From: Deltaproteobacteria bacterium
GTDB taxonomy: Bacteria; Myxococcota_A; UBA9160; SZUA-336
Length of the DNA: 8,217 nt
Direction of reading: 5' to 3'
Assembly: GCA_030673955.1 (NCBI GenBank)
Contig: DAOVBF010000043.1
Coordinates: 1-8,217 of the forward strand
Made by a program: the position numbers and the translations under genes. The notes beneath the pieces are model-generated. The model made no database searches. It saw only the letters and a list, made by a program, of their open reading frames with translations, and was not told the DNA's origin. Shown piece after piece: positions 1 to 6,210 of this stretch (position 1 is the first letter of the stretch; each line of letters begins with the position of its first letter).

Positions 1-2
1 AG

Positions 3-233
3 TCGCGAGGTCGAGGCAAGGTCTACAGCTACGTGGTGATGCACCACCCGCAGTTCCCCGGCTACGAGTACCCGTTCGTGGCAGCCGTGATCGAGCTCGG
101 GGAGGGAACGCGCATCGTCTCCAACGTGGTGGGCTGTGAGCCGGAGGAGGTTCACATCGGAATGCCCGTGGAGCTTTCCATCGAGAACGGCGACGACGAA
201 CTCAAGCTGCCGTTGTTTCGGCCGGTGAGGTAG
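3..233 (+). CDS. DUF35 OB-fold domain protein, C-terminal part (5' end outside window)
   Basis: The reading frame is open from base 3 with no stop upstream, so the gene starts outside the window and only about 76 C-terminal residues are visible. They match the OB-fold half of DUF35 proteins: a 'G(R/K)VYSYVVMHHP' strand, 'FPGYEYPFVAAVIELGEGTR' and 'VSNVVGC', then 'IGMPVEL', ending with the typical 'LPLFRP' tail. The zinc-ribbon cysteines, normally N-terminal, are not in view. Members of this family bind thiolase-like partners (as in ChsH2-Ltp2 and BbsA-BbsB) and are needed for the partner's activity or stability. The Ltp-type thiolase fold encoded from base 1819 is the obvious partner here. 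It could be a stand-alone DUF35 protein or the tail of a MaoC-DUF35 fusion such as ChsH2; the missing 5' part would decide. The stop is TAG at 231-233, five bases before the next start. Confidence 0.88.
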   Translation, partial: SRGRGKVYSYVVMHHPQFPGYEYPFVAAVIELGEGTRIVSNVVGCEPEEVHIGMPVELSIENGDDELKLPLFRPVR

Positions 234-238
234 GACCC

Positions 239-1393
239 GTGCAGGCGATGGACTTCAACTTCAGCGAAGACCAGATCATGCTGCGGGATCTCGCGCGCGG
301 GATCCTGGAAAAGGAGGTCAGCCCCGAGCGGCTTCGGGAGATCGAAGCCGACCCGGAATGGTTCGACGGCGCGCTCTGGTCCACGTTGGCCGAGGCCGGC
401 CTGCTCGGGCTGGTCGTTCCCGAAGCTCTGGGCGGGACGGGCTTCGGTCTGCAGGAGGTCTGCGTGCTCCTGCACGAGATCGGGCGCGCCGTGGCGCCCG
501 TGCCGGTGCTCCCCACTCTGGTGCTCGGCGCGATGCCCATCGTCGAGTTCGGCAGCGAGGCACAGAAGAAGGCGTGGCTCCCGCGCATGGCCGCCGGGAA
601 CGCGATTCTGAGCGGCGCGTTGATGGATGCGGAGTCGGAGGATCCCGGCAGCCCCGCAACCCGGGCGCGCAGGGACGGCACCACCTGGGTTCTCGACGGC
701 CAGAAGCGCTTCGTCCCGGCGCTGCACCTCGCCGAGCGTGTGCTGGTGCCCGCGGCTACTTCAGCGGCTCCAGATGGGGTCGGCATCTTCCTGGTGGATC
801 CCCGGGCCGACGGCATCGCGCTCACGCGCCAGCAGACATCGACCGGGGAGCCCATCTTCGAGCTGACACTCTCGGGCGTATGCGTCGACGAGGAGGATCT
901 GCTCGGGGGCAACGCCGAGAACGGTGGCCGGATCGCGAGCTGGCTCTACGAGCGTGCGTTGGTCGCCACTTGTTCGACACAGCTGGGTGTCTGCGAGAGA
1001 GCGATCGAGATCACCAGCGAATACGTGCGCCAACGGGAGCAGTTCGGCGTGCCCATCGGTTCCTTCCAGGCCGTCCAGCACCGCGCCGCCGATTGCTACA
1101 TTGATCTAGAGTGTCTCCGTTGGGTCACCTGGCGGGCCGTCTGGAAGCTCTCTCGAGCTCAGGCGGCCGCTCGCGAGACGGCGGTGGCCAAGTTCTGGGC
1201 CGCCGACGCAGGCTCACGCATCGCCAACGCCGCCCAGCACCTGCACGGCGGCCTGGGCGTGGACCTCGACTATCCCATTCATCGTTACTTCCTCTGGTCC
1301 AAGAGCCTCGAGCTCAGCCTGGGCGCGGCCATGCCACAGCTCGCCCGGCTGGGTCGGGACATGGCCCAGACGGGACCACAGGAGCTGGTATGA
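239..1393 (+). CDS. Acyl-CoA dehydrogenase (single-domain FadE family)
   Basis: Predicted cytoplasmic flavoenzyme that makes the 2,3-double bond of an acyl-CoA and passes electrons to ETF. The 384 residues have the usual ACAD order: N-terminal helices (about 5-115), middle beta domain (about 120-225) and C-terminal helical domain (about 230-375). Visible signatures are 'MDFNFSEDQ' at the start, 'VVPEALGGTGFG' (59-70), 'VRQREQFGVPIGSFQAVQH' (263-281) and 'HLHGGLGVDLDYPIHRY' (334-350). The FAD-loop motif around 127-139 is degenerate, as in a large actinobacterial-type subgroup that also carries the 'FVPALHLAERVLVPA' stretch. The MCAD-type catalytic Glu is not seen near residue 361 ('SLGAAMPQ'); Glu238 in 'WLYERA' sits where isovaleryl-CoA-type and steroid ACADs place theirs. 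The GTG start is chosen because GAGGT at 227-231 lies at Shine-Dalgarno distance. ATG at 248, giving MDFNFSEDQ, is an equally sensible alternative by homology. The stop overlaps the next ATG. Confidence 0.93.
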   Translation: MQAMDFNFSEDQIMLRDLARGILEKEVSPERLREIEADPEWFDGALWSTLAEAGLLGLVVPEALGGTGFGLQEVCVLLHEIGRAVAPVPVLPTLVLGAMPIVEFGSEAQKKAWLPRMAAGNAILSGALMDAESEDPGSPATRARRDGTTWVLDGQKRFVPALHLAERVLVPAATSAAPDGVGIFLVDPRADGIALTRQQTSTGEPIFELTLSGVCVDEEDLLGGNAENGGRIASWLYERALVATCSTQLGVCERAIEITSEYVRQREQFGVPIGSFQAVQHRAADCYIDLECLRWVTWRAVWKLSRAQAAARETAVAKFWAADAGSRIANAAQHLHGGLGVDLDYPIHRYFLWSKSLELSLGAAMPQLARLGRDMAQTGPQELV

Positions 1394-1815
1394 GCATCAA
1401 GAGCATCAACTTCAAGGATGTGAACGTCGGGGACAAGCTCCCGGAGCAGGCCATCGACCTCACGACTACGCTGATCGTCGGAGGTGCACTTGCCTCCCAG
1501 GACTACACCCCGGTCCATCACGACAAGGCGGCGGCCCAGGCCCAGGGCATGCAGGACGTCTTCATGAACATTCTCACCACGAATGGCCTCGTGGGCCGGT
1601 ACGTCACCGACTGGGCCGGTGCCAACGCCATCCTCAAGGGAGTCGCCATCAAGCTCGGCACCCCCAACCTCCCGGGCGACACCATGCGGATGACGGGATC
1701 GGTGAAGTCCAAGGATGAGAGCGAAGGCGTGGTGGAGGTGGAGATCGCGGGTAAGAACAGCTGGGGAAACCACGTCACCGGAACCGTGAGGGTGGCGCTA
1801 CCGACAGGAGCTTAG
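1390..1815 (+). CDS. MaoC-like (R)-specific enoyl-CoA hydratase / acyl dehydratase
   Basis: A 141-residue single hot-dog-fold protein expected to hydrate a 2-enoyl-CoA to the 3-hydroxyacyl-CoA. The hydratase-2 signature is present as 'SQDYTPVHHDKAAAQAQG' (36-53). The Asp38-x4-His43 spacing matches the catalytic dyad of PhaJ-type hydratases, with Thr40 in place of the usual Asn. The following 'DVFMNILTTNGLVGRYVTDW' and 'LGTPNLPGDTMRMTGSV' stretches fit the substrate-tunnel and beta parts of the family. The ATG at 1390 overlaps the upstream TGA (ATGA), with AGGAG at 1380-1384 as ribosome site. The longer in-frame extension back to 1111 lies wholly inside the ACAD gene and is rejected. Context suggests it takes the product of the neighbouring dehydrogenase and feeds the SDR at 4188. 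It may work as a homodimer, or pair with another MaoC subunit encoded outside the window as ChsH1 does with ChsH2. Confidence 0.92.
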   Translation: MSIKSINFKDVNVGDKLPEQAIDLTTTLIVGGALASQDYTPVHHDKAAAQAQGMQDVFMNILTTNGLVGRYVTDWAGANAILKGVAIKLGTPNLPGDTMRMTGSVKSKDESEGVVEVEIAGKNSWGNHVTGTVRVALPTGA

Positions 1816-1818
1816 CGC

Positions 1819-2991
1819 ATGCCGACGACACTCAAGGACGAAGCAGCCATCGTTGGAATCGGGCAGACCGAGTTTTCCAAGAACTCGGGCCGCTCTGAGC
1901 TCCAGCTCGCATGCGAGGCCGTGAAGGCGGCTCTCGACGATGCCGGGCTCAAGCCGAGTGAGGTGGACGGAATGACCACCTTCACGATGGACACGAGCGA
2001 CGAGATCGAGGTCGCTCGCGCTGTCGGGATCGGAGACATCACCTTCTTCAGCCGGATCGGGTACGGCGGCGGCGCCTGCCTGGGAGTGATCCACCAGGCC
2101 GTCATGGCCGTGGCGACCGGTACCGCAAAGACCGTCGTGGTCTACCGCGCGTTCAATGAGCGCTCGGGCCGACGCTACAGTACGGGGATCGCGGAGGGAA
2201 TCGTGACCGCCGACCTGATCCACTGGAGCTGGTACCTGCCCTACGGACTCATGACCCCCGCCAGCTGGGTAGCCATGTTCACCCAACGCTACATGCACGA
2301 GTATGGCTGCAAGAGCACGGATCTCGGCCAGCTCGCGGTGTCGACTCGCAAGCATGCGGTCAACAACCGCCACGCTTTTTTCTACGGGAAGCCCATAACA
2401 ATCGAGGACCACCAGAACTCACGCTTTATCGCCGAACCGTTGCGCCTCCTCGATTGCTGTCAGGAGAGTGACGGCGGGTGCGCCTGTATCGTCACCACGC
2501 CCGAGCGGGCTCGGGACCTCAAACAAAAGCCGGCCCTCATCCGCGGCGTGTCGCAGGCGGCGGCCGATGACCAGGAGATGATGACGAGCTTTTACCGGCC
2601 GAGCATCAGCTACTTGCCGGAGATGGACCTGGTGGCCAAGCAGATGTATCAGATGGCCGGCCTGGGACCGGACGACGTGGATGCCGCCATCATTTACGAC
2701 GCCTTCACGTCTATTGTGTTCTGGCAGCTCGAGTCCTTCGGCTTCTGCAAGCGCGGCGAGGCCAAGGACTTCGTCAAGGACGGCAACATGGAGCTCGGCG
2801 GCCGACTGCCGACCAACACCAACGGCGGACAGCTGAGCGAGGCCTATATCCATGGTATGAACGGCGTGAACGAAGGGGTAAGGCTCCTGCGCGGAACGTC
2901 CTGCAACCAACCCGAGAAGGTCGAGCATGTGCTGGTCACCGGGGGAGTGGGCGTACCAACGAGCGGCATGCTCATCGGAAAGATGCAATAA
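1819..2991 (+). CDS. Thiolase-like lipid-transfer protein (SCP-x/Ltp family), possible Ltp2-type aldolase
   Basis: A 390-residue member of the SCP-x/lipid-transfer branch of the thiolase superfamily. Visible landmarks are 'AAIVGIGQTEFSKNSGRSEL' (9-28), 'ACEAVKAALDDAGLKPSEVD' (31-50), 'GYGGGACLG' (81-89), 'VVVYRAFNERSGRR' (106-119), 'YDAFT' (293-297) and 'NTNGGQLSEAYIHGMNGV' (333-350). Counting back from the conserved Gly101, the thiolase nucleophile position falls on Gly84 rather than on Cys87. The NEAF and GHP motifs of true thiolases are replaced by YDAF and EAYIHG. Tyr293 and Tyr343 are 50 residues apart, like the two active-site tyrosines I recall for the steroid side-chain aldolase Ltp2 (Tyr294/Tyr344). 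A retro-aldolase or atypical thiolase acting with the DUF35 partner is therefore inferred. AGGAG at 1806-1810 lies 8 nt before the ATG, and the gene is 3 nt after the MaoC stop. Family assignment is secure; the exact reaction is not. Confidence 0.92.
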   Translation: MPTTLKDEAAIVGIGQTEFSKNSGRSELQLACEAVKAALDDAGLKPSEVDGMTTFTMDTSDEIEVARAVGIGDITFFSRIGYGGGACLGVIHQAVMAVATGTAKTVVVYRAFNERSGRRYSTGIAEGIVTADLIHWSWYLPYGLMTPASWVAMFTQRYMHEYGCKSTDLGQLAVSTRKHAVNNRHAFFYGKPITIEDHQNSRFIAEPLRLLDCCQESDGGCACIVTTPERARDLKQKPALIRGVSQAAADDQEMMTSFYRPSISYLPEMDLVAKQMYQMAGLGPDDVDAAIIYDAFTSIVFWQLESFGFCKRGEAKDFVKDGNMELGGRLPTNTNGGQLSEAYIHGMNGVNEGVRLLRGTSCNQPEKVEHVLVTGGVGVPTSGMLIGKMQ

Positions 2992-3000
2992 GACGAATGA

Positions 3001-4187
<1,187 letters not shown>

Positions 4188-4188
<1 letters not shown>

Positions 4189-5099
4189 TGCTACAGGGGA
4201 AAGTCGCCATCGTAACGGGGGCGGGACGGGGCCTCGGCCGCGTGGAAGCGCTCGAGCTCGCGCGGCTGGGTGCGCGCGTGGTCGTGAACGATCTCGGCAC
4301 CCGGGCCGACGGCTCCGGCAAGGACGAGGGGCCCGCCGAGGCGGTCGTCGAAGAGATCAAGAAGCTGGGCGGCGAGGCGCTGGCTCACTTCGGCGACGTC
4401 GCCGATTGGAACGATGCCCAGGCCCTCATCAGGAAAGCGATCGATGAGTTCGGCGAGCTCGACATCCTGGTCAACAACGCCGGCTTCCTCCGCGACCGCA
4501 TGCTCTTCAACATGAGCGAGGAGGACTTCGACTCGGTGATCCGCGTGCATTTGAAGGGTCACTTCTGCACCATGCGCTTCGCCACCGCCTACTGGCGCGA
4601 GCAATCGAAGGCCAAGGGCGGACCCATCTACGCTCGCCTTATCAGCACCGCCTCGGAGGCGTTTCTCTTCGGCTCCGCAGGACAGCCCAACTACGCAGCG
4701 GCGAAGGCCGGCATCGTGGCCATGACCATGGCGGCGGCGCAGGCCTGTCTCAGATACGGTGTCACGGCCAACGTCATCTGCCCGCGGGCGCGCACGCGCA
4801 TGACCGACTCCGGTGCGCTGGGAGCCATCTTCGCCCAGCCCGAATCGGGCTTCGATAACTTCGCTCCCGAGCACGTGACACCGCTGGTGGGCTACCTGGC
4901 CTCGCCCGAGGCCGAACGCATCTCCGGCCAGGTCTTCATCATCTGGGGCAAACAGCTCACGGTCGTGGGCCGGCCCAGCACCGACACTCGCTTCGAGAAC
5001 GGGGACGCCTGGACCGTCGAGAGCCTGCACAAGCAACTCGGCCCCCACTTCGAGAAGCTCGAGCCGGTAAAAGATGGTTTCAGCGTCCCTGCAGCATGA
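4188..5099 (+). CDS. SDR-family 3-hydroxyacyl-CoA dehydrogenase (HSD17B4/MFE-2-like)
   Basis: A 303-residue short-chain dehydrogenase, expected to oxidise a (3R)-hydroxyacyl-CoA with NAD+. It shows the nucleotide motif TGAGRGLG (10-17), 'VVVNDLGT' (31-38) whose Asp suits NAD+ and which is typical of the multifunctional-enzyme-2 dehydrogenase domain, 'NNAG' (96-99), 'LRDRMLFNMSEEDFDSVIRV' (101-120), and the catalytic Ser156, Tyr169 and Lys173 (S-x12-Y-x3-K). 'CPRARTRMTD' (198-207) is also typical of that branch. The C-terminal tail after about residue 255 is longer than in a minimal SDR, as in the ChsB1/Hsd4A type. The start is GTG at 4188, overlapping the thiolase TAG by one base (TAGTG). An open frame continues back to 4140, but that part is inside the thiolase gene. 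No clear ribosome site precedes it, so translational coupling is likely. It follows functionally from the R-specific MaoC hydratase. Confidence 0.92.
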
Positions 5100-5100
5100 G

Positions 5101-6120
5101 TCACTCTTTCAGCGCGGCGATCACAGCTGTGGCCTCAGCATCGTAGGCGGGGTCGTCAGGCATCGGAAAGGTGATGCCCGAGACCAGACCGCCGTACCAA
5201 GCGCGTAGGATCTCCGCGATCTCGTCGTAGCTACCCGTCGGCACCAGTTGATCCAGCATCTCGTCCGTGATGGCGCCTTGCATTTCCGGCCAACGCCCCT
5301 CGCGAGTGAGCCGATGCAGACGTCGCCCGACGTCACCCCATCCGTGTAGCTCGAGCGACGGCCAGTACTGGGGTGTGGAATAGAGAAAAGTCAAGTACTC
5401 GCGAGTGCGCTCGCGCTCGGCGCGGACCGCTTCTCGGGTCGGGCCCGTCGCCACGAAACCACCCGCCACGATCCTCACATCGCGGGGCGAGCACCCGGCC
5501 CGCTTCGCACCTACCTCGATATTCGGAATCGTCAGTTCACGCAGATAACGCGGATTGGTATTGGAAGGGTGCGTCATGATTCCGTCGGCCGCCTCCCCCG
5601 CGAGCTGTGTGATGCGGGGGTTCACACCACCCAGAAAAACCGGAATCCCGGCGTGGTCAATGGGTCCCGGGTTAAAGAAGGGCTGCATCCGAGTAAAGCG
5701 ATAGTGCTCTCCCTCGAACTGGAGCGGGGTGTCGTTCTGCCAACAATCCCAGATCGCTCGCAGAGCGGTCACGTAATCGCGCATGCGCGGGATCGGGCTC
5801 TTCCACTCGACGCTGTAGCGCCCTTCCATATTGCCTTTCACCTGGGTGCCGAGACCGAGCTCGAGACGCCCATCGGATAGCGATTGCAGATCCCACGCCG
5901 CGTACGCGACCGTCATGGGACTTCGCGGAAAGGCCAGCACGATGCTCGTGGCGACCTTGAGGTTTCGGGTGTGCTCGAGAGCCAGGAGCGCCGACAGGAA
6001 CCCATCATGCAGCGCCTCGGGCACCGTGAGCCCGTGATAGCCCATGCGCTCCGCCCGCTGTGCATGCGCCGGAATCTCGCGCAGAGGCATACGTGCATCC
6101 GTGACTGCGTAGACATACAA
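5101..6120 (-). CDS. LLM-class F420-dependent oxidoreductase (TIGR03617/MSMEG_2256-like)
   Basis: A 339-residue luciferase-like TIM-barrel protein on the opposite strand. It has 'AERMGYHGLTVPEALHDGFL' (23-42), 'VATSIVLAFPRSPMTVAYAA' (56-75), 'LSDGRLELGLGTQVKGNMEG' (81-100), 'RFTRMQPFFNPGP' (141-153) and 'FLGGVNPRITQLAGEAADG' (162-180). The GLGTQVK and '(V/A)NP..T.LAGE.ADG' blocks are characteristic of the F420-using MSMEG_2256-type subfamily. FMN use cannot be excluded by eye. The substrate is unknown; beside acyl-CoA genes it may reduce or oxidise an intermediate of the same compound class. The start is TTG at 6120, supported by a perfect AGGAGG 7 nt upstream; the first ATG in frame is codon 11 and would remove the first beta strand. 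The gene converges on the SDR with one base between stop codons and diverges from the acyl-CoA synthetase across 90 bp, so it probably has its own promoter. Confidence 0.9.
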   Translation of the reverse strand: MYVYAVTDARMPLREIPAHAQRAERMGYHGLTVPEALHDGFLSALLALEHTRNLKVATSIVLAFPRSPMTVAYAAWDLQSLSDGRLELGLGTQVKGNMEGRYSVEWKSPIPRMRDYVTALRAIWDCWQNDTPLQFEGEHYRFTRMQPFFNPGPIDHAGIPVFLGGVNPRITQLAGEAADGIMTHPSNTNPRYLRELTIPNIEVGAKRAGCSPRDVRIVAGGFVATGPTREAVRAERERTREYLTFLYSTPQYWPSLELHGWGDVGRRLHRLTREGRWPEMQGAITDEMLDQLVPTGSYDEIAEILRAWYGGLVSGITFPMPDDPAYDAEATAVIAALKE

Positions 6121-6127
6121 GACGCTT

Positions 6128-6133
6128 CCTCCT
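6128..6133 (-). promoter_or_regulatory. Ribosome binding site deciding a TTG start
   Basis: The plus strand reads CCTCCT, that is AGGAGG on the minus strand, 7 nt before the TTG start of the F420-type oxidoreductase. It fully matches the anti-Shine-Dalgarno core at ideal distance, so it fixes the otherwise unusual start codon. Confidence 0.85.
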
Positions 6134-6162
6134 CACAGAGTGACGAATCCCTTAGGGCTCAC
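6133..6162 (-). other. Possible nine-codon leader ORF before the F420-type oxidoreductase
   Basis: On the minus strand GTG at 6162 opens a frame reading V/M-S-P-K-G-F-V-T-L and ending with TGA at 6135-6133, whose last bases run straight into the AGGAGG of the oxidoreductase. The GTG lies in the same TCCGCTCGTGA context as the acyl-CoA synthetase start. It has no ribosome site of its own and would have to be translated from near the 5' end of the transcript. This is a speculative reading; a frame this short can occur by chance. Confidence 0.2.
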
Positions 6163-6172
6163 GAGCGGAGAT

Positions 6173-6178
6173 ATCCTA
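6173..6178 (-). promoter_or_regulatory. Candidate -10 element of the oxidoreductase promoter
   Basis: On the minus strand the sequence TAGGAT fits the TANNNT pattern. Transcription would begin near 6166, leaving a leader of about 45 nt before the TTG start. No good -35 hexamer is seen at 16-18 nt. It is weak evidence by itself, strengthened only by its mirror position relative to the inverted repeat. Confidence 0.3.
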
Positions 6179-6198
6179 CACCGAACCAGCGCTTGTGG

Positions 6199-6204
6199 TA
6201 GATT
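6199..6204 (+). promoter_or_regulatory. Candidate -10 element for leaderless acyl-CoA synthetase mRNA
   Basis: TAGATT fits the TANNNT pattern and ends 6 nt before the GTG at 6211. Transcription would start at or next to the start codon, the leaderless arrangement common in GC-rich bacteria. There is no Shine-Dalgarno sequence before this GTG, which agrees. A -35 match is poor. Confidence 0.4.
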
Positions 6205-6210
6205 CCGCTC

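Noticed and set aside
1111..1389. N-terminal extension of the MaoC frame
   Set aside because: The frame is open back to 1111 but the extra 93 residues are Arg/Gly/Ser-rich, lie inside the ACAD gene and resemble no domain. ATG at 1390 has a ribosome site and starts at the normal family beginning.
4191..5048. 285-codon open frame on the minus strand
   Set aside because: It is a mirror of the SDR gene, whose catalytic residues and cofactor motif are intact; the antisense product is unrecognisable.
5122..5131. CACAGCTGTG 10-bp palindrome near the convergent junction
   Set aside because: It lies inside the coding end of the oxidoreductase, has no loop or T-tract and no companion copy; not convincing as a terminator or binding site.
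6149..6157. CCCTTAGGG palindrome as an operator
   Set aside because: The arms are only 4 bp, with no extension and a centre that does not coincide with the neighbouring GTGA/TCAC pair; easily chance.
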